The notes: a model not told the origin generated them from the letters alone. Shown: positions 43,162-55,383, numbered from the stretch's first letter. The stretch is 64,000 nt of DNA from Musa acuminata AAA Group (GCF_036884655.1 NC_088357.1:42292001-42356000), one strand, 5' to 3'. Made by a program: numbers and translations.

Positions 43162-44441
43162 ATAACATATAGCACAAAGAGAGAATAGACATCTTAATCA
43201 TTGAATTCCAAGAAAGTTACATTGCATTCCCACCATGCATATATTACTTGCTTAATCATTGTAGCTGATGTCTGCCTTTTCCCTGTTTTCTCTTTGGATT
43301 TTGCTGGCTGGCCACTCTGATAATTGCTCAATGAGAAAAGAAATTGAACATGGTGAGGTGGTGTGGTTTCTTTCGAAGTTGTTGATGTTGCAGACAAGTT
43401 TCTCAGCTGAAATCTGCTGAAGTAAGCCATTATGTAAGCAGACTGCACACACCTGAATGGAATTCAGTAGTGTATTCACACTTCTGTTCAGATGGATGCT
43501 GGAGAACTAAATGCTTCTGCTGGACTACATTCAATTTCTTGATGTTTGTGCGCTCTAATCTTTGACACTGATGTGTTGAACAATTTATGACAACTTCTTG
43601 TTTCTCAATCTCTCGACAAGGTTGATTGTTTCTGGACAAGAAACAAATAATTGATGCTGCAAATTAAGTTTCACTGCCTTCAGAAACAGTAGCAATAGGA
43701 AGGGTGGCAGCCTGGACAAATTCAACTGGTAACATATCAATTTGATTTCCAGGGAGAAGTAGAAAATCCAAATGGCAGATGGATTCAAGATATGAGACTG
43801 GCAGGTAGATGATTTCTTTCTTAATCTACGGAATTAGCTAATTACCCTCATAATCTATAATCATGAAGCATAGAAATGACAGTAGGAACATAAACAAGGA
43901 AGGCATTGATTTTGTGCTAAGAATATATTTATCAGTGGTTGAGTTTAGGTGTTGCTTCAAATATGATAAAATATTAATAGACTGAGCATATAAAAGTGCT
44001 TTGAATGATGAAATCACTTGTCATGATCTCTATATTAAGATCTAAATGCATGTTCAGAAATATTTGCAGAATTCTTTTTTTCAGGTTGATGGCAATGGGA
44101 AGGACAGCCATTTATGAATGTAGTTTTAGGCAAAGCTATAGAAGTGATACCTTTATCATGATCACTGTGGCTGAGAGAATCAATCCATCATAAACTTCCT
44201 TCAGTGAGCAGCATCACTTGTTGGTGATTCATCTCCAATTTCCATAGCTTCAAAATGACCATAGATGGACAAGCCCCAGTATGCTAAACAAATACATGAA
44301 ACAAAAATAGAACAGCATAGACAGTTGGCGTTGTTTTTGCTGATAGCATTACATCATAATACATATGGGCGACTTAGTGGAAAGGACCGTATGATCTCAA
44401 GCTGTAATAGTAAACGTGCCACCCAAGTTTCCTGCGACAGT
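43162..44441. repeat. Tail block of unit 4, duplicate of 1-1281
   Basis: Nearly collinear with 1-1281, with scattered substitutions and small indels. No recognisable gene. Short frames on the minus strand (for example 43194-43448) are not maintained in the first copy. Confidence 0.75.
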
Positions 44442-45615
44442 TCATGTGGTTCTTCTCGACTTGGACTTCAGCCTTGCAAACCTTACTGCCAACTGCACCA
44501 AGACCCAATCACCAGTCTTGTCTGTCAAACGGAAGAGAGCAACCCTTAGAGACTGTTTGATGATCATTATGCCAAAACAACTCCAAAACCCCACCACGAA
44601 TCCCATGACGATGCTTGTAATTTCTAATACACCTTCAAGCTCGCCATCACTGTCTTCTTCTCCTTCTTCAATTGCTGCAGGAGGTAGGCTTCGATAAGCA
44701 ACATCTCCAGGGCACACAGGCAGTGGCGTACCACAAAGGTCTTTGTTGCCAACATGGATTGAGGGGTCATTTAACGTGGACAATTGATTGCTTGTTGGAA
44801 TGCTTCCTGACAAGTTGTTGTAAGGTGAGACTCGAGTGGCTCAGGAAGGTGAGAGTAGAAAAGCTACGAAGAATATTTCCTGTCAAATGATTGTCGGACG
44901 AGCTAAGATATTGTATACCTGTAGACATATCCGAGAACCAAGCTGGAACTTTGCCCGCGAGTCCAAACTCCAGATAGTTGAAGGCTTCTCAAATTAGTTT
45001 GGCTTCGAATCCAAGTAGGAAATTTAGTTCCTATATGACAGAAACTCATGTCAATAAATGAAGCATCAAAAGGGGGAAGCCAATTTGAAGGAGCTGTAAG
45101 ATATGTCCAAAATTTCCAAGTTGAAGGAGCTGGGAAAAGTGTGCTTCAGTCATGTCGCCTTCTAGTGAGTTTGAGGAGAGGTCCAACCTGTACATTCCAG
45201 AAAATTGACCCAAATTAGATGGAATAATGCCATTAAATTTGTTGCCCTCAATACGTAAGTATGACAAGGCTGCTCCTCCACTACAACTCCACAAACCATC
45301 AACTACATCTGCAAGCTCTCCATTGAAATTGTTAGAATTCAAACGCAGATCAGTTAAGCTGCACAAGCCACCTAAAGTCCTCGGCATCTGCCCTGATAAG
45401 TGTTTGATCTGATATATCCAAGGACTGCAAGAGGTCGAGTTTGCCAATTGTTTCTGGTAGTTTCCCGGTAACAGAGTTCCGAGACAGATGTAAAACCTGC
45501 AGACTTTGAAGATTGCCAATTTGTGCAAGGTTGCTAGCATTAGTGAGCCATCTTGGAATACTTGCATTACTTGAGTTCTAATAACCAGAGAGATCGAGCA
45601 TGACAATGGATGTCA
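44442..45615 (-). pseudogene. Truncated RLP fragment, unit 4
   Basis: Same broken receptor piece as at 1282-2455. This copy keeps the GGLCSLTDLRLNSNNFNGEL LRR that units 2 and 3 lost, as unit 1 does, and shows the longest continuous frame (186 codons, 45046-45606). That frame still runs into a frameshift before the next LRR block, and an extra A near 44965 adds another break. The C-cap, membrane helix and KSKSRRTT tail are readable. Confidence 0.87.
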
Positions 45616-46173
45616 ACAGAAGACTACTAAAAGCTACAAAAATTGCCAACAGAAGCTGCCATATAAAATAACACAAAGAAAAGCATGTGTCGTCATCCAA
45701 TTAACGAGGCAATGTTTCGAAAGGAAAGCGATAACAGAACGACGGAAGATAAAAAAGTATTTGAAGAGATTAGAAGGAATGCATTACTTGATACTTCTTC
45801 CTTCTTTATTCTGACCGCATTGCATGATGATTACATACAGCATTACTTGAAAGCAGCTTGCGACCTCAAGATGTAACAATAAGCTCTTCAGCATACTTCT
45901 TCTGCTTGATTATAATGTCATAAAGACAGAGGTAGGGATGACTGACTTGAACATATTGATTAGAACGACGGATGATGAAGTTTTTGAACTGATTAGAACA
46001 AACACATACATACTAATGAAGCAAAAGGCCATCAACTGCGATACCCTTTTCCTTCCTTATTCTGACAACAGTACACCATATCATACGAGCTGGAATTAAT
46101 AACTGGAAAAGCAACTTGAGACCTCCTTAAGATGTAACAGCAAACTCTTCGGTTCTTGCCACCGATCGATGGA
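45616..46173. repeat. Spacer between RLP fragment and RLP-4
   Basis: Copy of 2456-3009, closest to that of unit 3. No gene is visible. Confidence 0.65.
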
Positions 46174-49100
46174 TCAAGTCACACTTTGTTGTTTGGACTT
46201 TAACCTTGCACATCCGACTGCCAACTGCACGTAGCACCAATCGTAAGCCTTGTCGAAAAATCGAAAGAACGCAAACCTTATGCTCTGTTTCATGATCATT
46301 GTTCCAACAAAACTCCAAAAACCAACCACAAAACCCATGACGATGCTGGTAATTTCCCACACTGTTTCAAGCCTGTCACCGTTTTTCTCTTCGTGTTCAT
46401 GAGGTGGACTTTGATGGTCTGCATCACCAGGGCACTCTGGCAGTGGCGTACCACAAAGGTATTCATTACCATCATAGACCGACGGGTCGCCAAGAAAGGT
46501 CGACATTTGACCACCGGCTGTTGGAATTCTTCCTGACAAGTTGTTGTGAGAGAGATTCAAGTGGCTTAGGAAGGTGAGAGATGATAAGCTGGAAGGAATA
46601 TCTCCGGTGAGATTGTTCATCGATAAGTCAAGTGATTCCAGTTGTTCCATGGAACCAATCTTTTCTGGAATGGTTCCTCTCAAATGATTCTTGGATAAGT
46701 TCAAGAAAAGCAATCCATGGAGGCTTGTTAGCTCTCTTGGGATCTCGCCGGAAAGATTATTGTTTGATAGGTCTATGCTTGTTACAAGTGAGAGAATTGT
46801 GGTGTATTGGATGTCATATCCTTTGGCTGTTATTACTATGCTCTCGCTATAGGAACCGCTAACATTAAAAAGATTAAGCAATGATGTAATGTCATGTTGT
46901 ATCTCAACCATAGCACTACAATTTCCTAGAGACGAAGGAATGCTACCAGAAAGATGGTTGGAAGAAAGATCCAAAACCTGAAGAGAAGTGAGATTTGCTA
47001 TGTGCACTGGAATGGGACCATAAAATAGGTTTGACTTCAAACTAAGAACTCTCAAGGATAAAAGGTTTTCTCCCACCCATGTTGGTATTTCATCAAACAA
47101 ATTATTTTCAGCGAGATCAAGGGTAACCAATTGTTCACAATGTTTCAAGAAGGAAGGAAATCTTCCAGATAGGTTGTTGTGGTTCAGATGCAAGGACTGT
47201 AGAGAAGTTGGGAATGATTTATGACATGTTGGGATTTCTCCAGATAAATTATTGTCTGATAGGTCCAGGATTTTCAGATAATTTAGATTGCAGGATAAGG
47301 GAGAAAAACTGCCATTGATATTGTTATGAGATAAAGATAAAATTTGAACGTACGAGGCATTTGCAAAACTTAATGGAATGGGTCCAACAAATGAGTTATT
47401 GGAGAGATCAATGATGACATTGGCAACAGAGGGTAGTGGGCCATTCAAGTTATTAGAACTCAAGTTAAGATGCCACAAACCTTTTGAGAAATCTGAAAAC
47501 CAAGTTGGAAGGTTACCGGAGAGTCCAACTTCAGATAAAGAAAGATATTTCAAATTTGTTTGTGTTTGAATCCAAACAGGAAATTTAGTTCTCATATGAC
47601 ATGAGCTCATAATAATACTGTAGGCATTAAAAGGTGGAAGCCAATCATTGGATAGGATCACATCCAAGGAGTTGTTAGATATGTCCAAATTGATTAAATT
47701 GGTGAGTTTGGAAAAGTGTGCTTCGGTGATGTTGCCTTCGAGCAAATTTGAGGAGATGTCCAATCCATATAATGCAGATAATTGACCAATATTTGAGGGG
47801 ACAATCCCACTCAAATTATTAGCCCTAATAAATATATCTAAACCGGCTCCCTGGTTACAATCTGGTAAAGCATCGATCAAATCTGTTAGCTCTCCACCAA
47901 TAGGGTTAAAGGACAAATCTATAGAACTCAAATTGCATAGTTTATTTAGAGTCCCAAATACTAACTTTGTCAAGTGATTATATGATACATCCAAGCTTTG
48001 TAAGTTGTAGAGTCTGTTGAAAGTCTCTGGTATCTGTCCACTAAAAAAATTATCAGATAAATCTAACCATTGTATATTTCGGAGATTCCCAATAGCTTCT
48101 GGTATTTGTCCTGAAATCTTATTTCCCCATAATATCAAGCTCTCCAAGTTGATGAGATCACCAATAGCCATTGGTATAGCTCCAATAATATTATTATACG
48201 AGAGATCCAAATATTCTAAATTGGTGAGATTTTCAATAATTTTTGGTATTTGTTTTGAAATATTATTTCCTCCTAATATCAAACTTTTCAAGTTGAAGAG
48301 ATCACAAAAAGCCATTAGTATATCTCCGGTAATATTGGTATACGAGAGATCCAAGTATTCCAAATTGGTGAGATTCTTTACATTTTGTGGAATTTCTCCA
48401 GTAATGTGATTGAATCTCAAACTTAAATATTGTAAACTGCTTGGAGCATTTTTCACAATTTCTAGAATATCTCCATTGAACTTGTTATCATCTAATGCAA
48501 GGTACTCCAAGGAGCCAAGGCTCCTCGAGATTTGTCCAATATCTCCGCTCAATGAATTCCCACTTAAATCCAAATACTTCAGGCTCCTGCTCACATTCAT
48601 TATCATTCCAAAAAAATTTCCTTTGATACCATTGTATTGCAAATATAATTCTTTCAAATTACTCAGAGCTCCCAGAGTGACTTGTATTGACTCAATATCG
48701 ATACCACTACAAGAAGAAAGATCAAGATATGCAAGGCTGCTAGCCTGAGAGAGCCATCTTAGAATCGTTGTGTTCAAGTTGGAATAACCAGAGAGATCCA
48801 GCTTTACGATTGAAGTCAAATTAAATGGGGGCGGAGGAGATGGAATATACGGGAGCCTTGCCCACTCCAAGCGCAATACTTTAAGACCGGGGATCCAATT
48901 AACTTGGTGAAGCCAATTAGTTGCTTTAGAGAGGTTGACATAACTCATATCAACATGTTTTAGAGAAGGAATTTGGGAGAGCCAATCAAGGTCATCAGCT
49001 CGTAGATCATTAAATCCACATCCTCCAAGATCGAGGAAGTGTAGGTTGGAGAGGTTCCCTAGTTGAGGAGGTATTAGTCCACCAAACATGGCATTGGATA

Positions 49101-49617
49101 GGTTGAGATATTCCAAGTGCATAAGTGAAGCAATCATGTGCGGAATGTGGGAGCCAGAGAAATTATTCATGCTCAAATCCAGATATTTCAAATGCTTCAG
49201 ATCACGCAAAGCAGGATTTACCTTGCTCGCACCCATCCCTTCTAACATGAAGCACATATCGTCCTCGTCATCCAAATCATATGTGTAGAAATTGTGAGTG
49301 TCGAGATAGTGGAGGTCGAGCTTGATGACATGGCTGGTGTTGTCATCGCAGGCCACTCCTCTCCAGCTACAGCAACCTTCACCGATCCAAGAAGAGAATC
49401 TTTCGCCGGAGTCGTACATATCGGATTTGATAGCTAGGAGAGCTCTCCTATCGCTCTCTATGCAGCTTCCCCCCTTCGCCCCGAGATGGCCATCATGATC
49501 CCCCCCGCCATGGCCGAGACAACAGGAGATGACTCCAAAGCTCATAATTATGGTCATAAGCATAGTGACATGCTTTGAGCAAATAGATTTGCCCTTGCAG
49601 CCACCGCTAGCAGCCAT
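46174..49617 (-). CDS. LRR receptor-like protein RLP-4, 1147 aa
   Basis: Signal peptide (about 15-35), N-cap (C52, C82-C83, C90; GEGCC in place of the GEDCC of the others), LRR array, island with KGYDIQYTTIL, C-cap (C1055, C1062), acidic stretch, membrane helix (about 1088-1110, GFVVGFWSFVG) and a tail ending SKQQSVT. The first 120 or so codons follow RLP-1 (HYLDTHNFYTYDLDD), while the middle and end follow RLP-3 (SLLNLFNVSGSYSES), so the gene is a mosaic. Compared with RLP-3 it lacks two LRR duplications. It probably acts as a cell-surface immune receptor with partner kinases; the ligand is unknown. Confidence 0.93.
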   Translation of the reverse strand: MAASGGCKGKSICSKHVTMLMTIIMSFGVISCCLGHGGGDHDGHLGAKGGSCIESDRRALLAIKSDMYDSGERFSSWIGEGCCSWRGVACDDNTSHVIKLDLHYLDTHNFYTYDLDDEDDMCFMLEGMGASKVNPALRDLKHLKYLDLSMNNFSGSHIPHMIASLMHLEYLNLSNAMFGGLIPPQLGNLSNLHFLDLGGCGFNDLRADDLDWLSQIPSLKHVDMSYVNLSKATNWLHQVNWIPGLKVLRLEWARLPYIPSPPPPFNLTSIVKLDLSGYSNLNTTILRWLSQASSLAYLDLSSCSGIDIESIQVTLGALSNLKELYLQYNGIKGNFFGMIMNVSRSLKYLDLSGNSLSGDIGQISRSLGSLEYLALDDNKFNGDILEIVKNAPSSLQYLSLRFNHITGEIPQNVKNLTNLEYLDLSYTNITGDILMAFCDLFNLKSLILGGNNISKQIPKIIENLTNLEYLDLSYNNIIGAIPMAIGDLINLESLILWGNKISGQIPEAIGNLRNIQWLDLSDNFFSGQIPETFNRLYNLQSLDVSYNHLTKLVFGTLNKLCNLSSIDLSFNPIGGELTDLIDALPDCNQGAGLDIFIRANNLSGIVPSNIGQLSALYGLDISSNLLEGNITEAHFSKLTNLINLDISNNSLDVILSNDWLPPFNAYSIIMSSCHMRTKFPVWIQTQTNLKYLSLSEVGLSGNLPTWFSDFSKGLWHLNLSSNNLNGPLPSVANVIIDLSNNSFVGPIPLSFANASYVQILSLSHNNINGSFSPLSCNLNYLKILDLSDNNLSGEIPTCHKSFPTSLQSLHLNHNNLSGRFPSFLKHCEQLVTLDLAENNLFDEIPTWVGENLLSLRVLSLKSNLFYGPIPVHIANLTSLQVLDLSSNHLSGSIPSSLGNCSAMVEIQHDITSLLNLFNVSGSYSESIVITAKGYDIQYTTILSLVTSIDLSNNNLSGEIPRELTSLHGLLFLNLSKNHLRGTIPEKIGSMEQLESLDLSMNNLTGDIPSSLSSLTFLSHLNLSHNNLSGRIPTAGGQMSTFLGDPSVYDGNEYLCGTPLPECPGDADHQSPPHEHEEKNGDRLETVWEITSIVMGFVVGFWSFVGTMIMKQSIRFAFFRFFDKAYDWCYVQLAVGCARLKSKQQSVT

Positions 49618-49681
49618 TGAGTAAGCTTTCAGAGATGATGAAGTTTAAGGTGTGAGGTCGGAAGGTGGCTCCATACATGCA

Positions 49682-49687
49682 TTTATA
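49682..49687 (-). promoter_or_regulatory. TATA box of RLP-4
   Basis: The minus strand reads TATAAA within TTCTATAAATG, 65-70 bases before the ATG, as in RLP-1. Confidence 0.62.
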
Positions 49688-50288
49688 GAATGGCACTGAA
49701 CGTTCCTCGAGGACTGATCGATCTCAAAGACCGGTGTTGTTGGCATACCCGTTCCCGCACTCCAACATTCATTGACGTGATAAATGGTTTGGAATGGGCT
49801 GGCGAATCTTCCTCGATATTTCTTGCAATCCTTATTCGAGACTCACAGCGAAGGATGTGACATACGAAATAAAAGTTTACTTCATGAGATAATCAATTAC
49901 AAGTGGTGTTAAATATAGAGGCCATACTTAAATTACAGTTGAACAACGATGTGATCATTACTAATCAGTAATTGGACCGACGAGTTAATCTGATAGAATG
50001 AATAATTAATATAAATATATAAAATTATATATATATATATATGTTTTAAATATGAATAATTATTATCTGATAATATTACAAAAAAGCAACTGAGTCCAAG
50101 TCATCGAGGTCATTTAAATTAAATCTTTTGTTGTTAACATTCTAAAAAGGTGGAAATGAGTTGTGGAATGACCACAGTATTTTATAGATTTTTTATACTT
50201 TAAATTTTGTTTAATTTGGATATATCTCAAAAATAATTATTTTATAGTTCTTTGTACTCTGCAGCATTTGTGATGTGATTATGATACA

Positions 50289-50300
50289 AGTCAAAGTCAA
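50289..50300 (-). promoter_or_regulatory. Paired W-box cores upstream of RLP-4
   Basis: The minus strand reads TTGACTTTGACT, about 680 bases before the ATG. It is the equivalent of 6740-6751. Confidence 0.38.
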
Positions 50301-51999
50301 ACAAATATCAGTCTTCTATCTCTTGGACGGTAGTGGTGATAAATGAATTGATTTTTTTGATCCTTTTCCTAACGTGTCTAAGTGGACAAGAATTGTCACC
50401 GTCAACGTTTCATATATGTGGGTTTTCCTATTTGTAATTTCATGTTCAATTTTTTTTTAAATAGACAACTTTCGTTGAATTAGAAAAAACATGTTCGATT
50501 ATTTGTATATATAAAAAAGAAGTATTTTTTTAGAAAATAGAAATACGATTAAACAAAATCTCTTCTCAAATATTTAAATTTTAGAGTGATTTTTCAGTAA
50601 TTTTTTGATCAATTAAAAAAAGAAGAGTAATTGAGATACGAGAAAAAGAATCAACAATGATTTCAACATTGAAGTTGAGGAGGATCCAAACTTTCATCCA
50701 TCAAATATAAAAAAAAATCCATCCTCAACCAATTGTTTCCTAATTAGTTGACCAATCAGTAGGGGTCATTTGCGCTCAATTATATCACGGTAAGTATTCT
50801 AATGTACGCACTAAGAGTTATAAAATTAGGTTTTCATAACCCACTTGACACGTCACGTTGAGAAGTCTCATGACGTGCTGAGAGGTTTAATGGGGGTTGG
50901 AATAAAACTAACGAGTCTAAGTCTCGAAAATTAATTTTATCTTTTGATCATTACTTAGATGTCTCATTCTAGCTCAACCACTTAACGGGGAACGAGAGAG
51001 GTCACTATTTACTTGTCTGAGGATCTTCCTCTCTTTTCTTTTTTTTTCTTTTTTTTTATCTTTATTAATGCATAACTACTAAGAATATTCATTTCTATTT
51101 TTATTGGATAGGTATAAATACTATTTTGATAGAACGCTTCCATTTATCGACTTCTCTATTGACTGAATATTTTTTTCATCTTATGTGACGAGGCAATCTT
51201 AAAGAAATGCTTAATATATAAGGGAGTTGGGTGAGGATAGATAATAAATAGGAAAATAAAATAGAGAGAGAAAATACGAAAAATCTAATTTATAAAAATA
51301 TTAATTTAAGGATGAGGACTTTGAAATAATCTTTTGACTTACTTTGTTGAAATATATGAGTCTTTATTGTGAATAGTTTATTTATTCCAAAGTAGATGAT
51401 AGTTTTAGACTTATTCCAAATCTTTTGATTTAAGAAAAAATTGTATTCTTGAATCACTCATACATTTTGTGAAAAATAAGACTCTTACCATGATCCCATT
51501 ATAATTCTTGGTTTTTTTACATAGGTCATAGAAACACAAAAAAAAAGCAACTAATAAAGATGAAAATTAAATCACCTCAAAAAATGATTCTATATGTTTC
51601 ATTTGGTCATCTTTTGATAAAATAAACTTCTAAAATTGTATTTAAAATAATCTTTCTTCTTTATATATCATGTTCTTCCTTTCTTATAAGATGATAATTC
51701 ATACTATCTTTTCTTTTTTTTATTTATTAAAAATCTTGAAAATAAAATCATGAATATGTAGGATATTATCATATGACAATTGGACTATGTCAATTGAACT
51801 CGAATTCACTATCAATCCAAATGATTTGTATCGATCTTTTTCTCTTTTTATATTTGTAAAATATGACATGTGAAATTCAAATGCATGAATAAATTATGGA
51901 TTGAGATATAATATGAGAATCAATTATAAATTTGGATGTAAGCCGGGTGTAACTTCCCTTCTTTCACTAAAGGTCACATTTCTTGACCATTTAATAAAA

Positions 52000-52002
<3 letters not shown>

Positions 52003-52043
<41 letters not shown>
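52003..52043. repeat. TA microsatellite at the R-a/R-b boundary
   Basis: A pure TA run of 41 bases at the same module boundary as 8176-8198. Confidence 0.9.
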
Positions 52044-52045
<2 letters not shown>

Positions 52046-52365
52046 CTCAAGGATCGTTGAGGTTCTCATATAGCAACATTTATGGTGTGGCTATAATGAA
52101 AGTCAAATTCAAGTAGATATCTATCTTTATCTGATGAAATGTTTGATGATGCATTTATAGCGTGGATTGATTTATTGAATCTTTTTCCCTTGATTTATCT
52201 TCCTAAGGTATCATGTCATGTGGACAAAATATGTTATTATTATACCTGTAGCTTTTTCTATATGTACTTTTATATTCAATTAATTTTTACTTATATAAAA
52301 AGAAGTAATATTTTAAAAAATACTTTTAGTGTCCATCCTACCATTTAGTACATACAAATGAAACC

Positions 52366-52423
<58 letters not shown>

Positions 52424-53400
52424 GTCTCTTCAGGTTAGGTTTTCCATAATTTTTTATTAATTAAAAAATGATTGAGAACATGAGAAAAAGAAAACAACAT
52501 ATGCTTCCAATATATAAGTTGAGAATGATCCAAACTTACATCCTCCGGTGGTTTGAAGGGGATAGAGTGAAAGGACGAGTCTTCATGCAAATAAGTCTCA
52601 AAGGTTGATATCATCTATGGATCATTTCTTAATGTCTTATTCTAACTCACTCGGTCAAGGGGGGAAAGAGAAAGGTCACTGTATGGTTGCCTAGCTTGCG
52701 GATCTTCCTCTCTCTTTCCTTTTGTTTGTCTTTATCTTCTTTATCTTCTTTAATAGATATATTTGTTTCTATTTTTATTGGATATACACAAATAATATTT
52801 TGATAGGACCCTACAATTCATTGAGTTCTCGCATTGATTGAATTTTTTTTATATGATGTCATACAACCGTGAGAGAATACTTAATATATGAGATAATTTG
52901 ACGGGTGGATAATAAATAAGAAAAGAACAAAAATGAAGAGAAAATGAGATAATTCTGATTTTTAGAGAATTCAACGTGCACCAAAATGGTTAAATAAGAG
53001 GGCTTTGATTGTTGCACAGTGCATCGCCTTCCACAACCACAGCAAGTTCATCTCTTTGCTTCATGTTGCAATCGGCCACCCGATAGACCAATTCGTTTGC
53101 ATCCAAAGCAAGTCAAGGGAAGATTCTCATAGGCCACCGATCGAAATCCCCAGTAAATGGAGATGAGAGATCAATCTCCACATACCTCTGGACAAATTTC
53201 CTACGTTCAAATTTCAATGATCTATCATCGATCTCGATCCTTTTGCCCAACATAAAGGGATTTGAGACATCGTGAATGTCCATCTATAGGTCTGTTGTGA
53301 GTTGGATTTGGAGAGGAGAGGAAGGCAGAGGATAGTCTTAAGCTCACTCCCAAGTCTTCGGCTCAAAGGAAAAATTATGACATCGCACCACTCGTTCATT
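52044..53400. repeat. Spacer module R-b, unit 4 copy
   Basis: Collinear with 8200-9580. It includes an AAT run at 52366-52423 (about 19 units) and the ACCAAAATGGTTAAATAAGAGGGC block. No gene is visible. Confidence 0.7.
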
Positions 53401-54203
53401 TAAAGATTGATGATCTCATTATAATTTTTGACCCCTTTATATAGGTCATAAATACAAAAATAAAGTAACTAAAAACTAAAATCACATCAAAGTGATTTAA
53501 TATATTATATCTAGTCATCTTTTAATAAAATAAGCTTCTGGAATTATCTTATAAAATAATATTAGTTCTTTATGAATGATGATTTTTGTAATCTTTTTTT
53601 TATTTATTTATTTCCATCTTCTTCCTTTCTTATAGACTATCTAAAAGAATAAAAACATGACTATAAAAGATATTATCATATGGCACCCCGAATTTGTTAA
53701 TTAAACTTGAACTTAAGTTCATCATTAATCCAAAGTGATTCAGATCGATCTTTTTTCCTTCCACGTCTGTGAAATGTGACTTGATTTCTATTATCATAGC
53801 TTAAACTTTTTAGTGTGGGTTCTCTTCTAGAGGATCTCCATCATGAGCTCTAAACTCATATGTGGCTTAATCTAGTCAATTATTGTTATCTATAGGAGCT
53901 CTTAACGTTTTGCGTCCTATATCAATCAAACTTAAACATCTTGGGTCCTATAAGATAGTATGAAAGTCAATATCAATCAAACTTAAACATCTTGGGTCCT
54001 ATAAGATAGTATGATAATATTTAAGGAGAGTTAGAGTTTAGTGAGGTGATGAACGAATGGAACAAAAGATGCTAGCCTTACGGGAAAATGTAAAGATTTA
54101 GATACTCACTCGATGATTTGTCTCAACAATAAACATTTGAATATAGAAATTTTATATAAAGTGGATTAGTTTAGATCTTTTATTATGTACTCAATTTAAA
54201 TAA

Positions 54204-54204
<1 letters not shown>
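53401..54204. other. Intergenic, with a small 51-base-period duplication
   Basis: Non-coding. ATATCAATCAAACTTAAACA...AGTATGA occurs at 53919-53963 and again at 53970-54014. The first part resembles the distal end of R-a (CTTATAAAATAATATTAG, GATCGATCTTTTTTCCTT). Confidence 0.5.

Positions 54205-54257
<53 letters not shown>
54205..54257. repeat. TA microsatellite
   Basis: A TA run of about 53 bases preceding another partial R-b module. Confidence 0.9.
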
Positions 54258-54263
<6 letters not shown>

Positions 54264-54900
54264 TGATCTCAAGGACATGTGAGGTCCCACACTCCAACAT
54301 TTATGATGTGGCTACAAATAAAGTCGTGACATGATAAATGTATTAGAATGAGATCGATGAATTTTCTTCGATGACTCTTGAAACTTTAATTGGGATGTGA
54401 AATATGATTATGGATATATCCCAAGATTAGTTATTGTGGGTATGAGGTCTTTCTACTTTGAAGCATCAGTGGTATGGTTACGATGAAAGTCAATGTCAAG
54501 CAGATATCTATCTTTTTCTAATGAAATATTTGATAATGCATTTGTGGTGTGGATTGGTTATGATGAAAGTTAATGTCAAGTAAATATCTATCATTTTCTA
54601 ATGAAATGTTTGTTAACGCATTTGTGGTGTGGATTGATTTATTGAATCCTCCTCCATTGATTTATCTTCTTAACGTACCTTGTCAATTGGATAATAAATT
54701 TTGTTGCTATACCTGCATTTTTTTTCCTATATGTACTTTCATGTTCAATTAAATTTTATTAATATAAAAAAATAATTTTATTATCGGTCGTACGCTTTAG
54801 CACATACAAATGGAACCAAATGGAACCACCAATAATAATCTTTTCTCATATATTTAATCACCTTCAGGTTAAGCTTTTAATGTTTTTTATTAATTAAAGG
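54258..54900. repeat. Partial R-b module with an 80-base tandem duplication
   Basis: Begins with the GATCTCAAGGACATGTGAGGTCCCACACTCCAACATTT block as in the other R-b copies. A GGTTA(C/T)GATGAAAGT...GGTGTGGATT segment is repeated in tandem (54476-54555 and 54556-54635). The AAT run is reduced to a few units. No gene is visible. Confidence 0.62.
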
Positions 54901-55383
54901 AAAAAAAAAAGTGATAGTGGTCGTGTACACTACATCGAACCCTCGATCTTTGATAACTTGATCGATGAATTGTTCAAGTCAAAAGGAGTCCTTTTCGTTC
55001 AATTATTTTTTTATAAGAGATAATTGGTGAAGATAGATTTGATCTTAGAATCTTGTTATCAATGGTCACTTAGAATAGCCAATATGTTCTAAGAATATTG
55101 ACATTTTGAATACTCAACACTTGGTAAGTTGATCTTCTCACTTCTCAATCCTCTATCGATTTGATGATTCTAATTCAAAAACGAGTTGGTGAGGTCTCCA
55201 TATGCATGCAGATGCTAACTGTTCCATCATATACCGTAGGAGTACTTCTCAGTCTTTTCGATGAGTTCAAGAACGTGCACTTCACACGAGCGTGGATTAA
55301 ATACATCGCAAGATGAGTTAGATTTAGAGTCGACAAGTGACTGCTACCTTCTGTAAAATAGTGGGAAGTGATGAGTTCAGATC
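54901..55383. other. Intergenic left of the copia relic
   Basis: No coding frame, repeat module or RNA gene recognised. Confidence 0.45.

Larger units (their letters stand above)
49618..52002. repeat. Spacer module R-a upstream of RLP-4
   Basis: R-a copy very similar to that of RLP-3, with paired W-box cores at 50289-50300. Non-coding. Confidence 0.72.
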
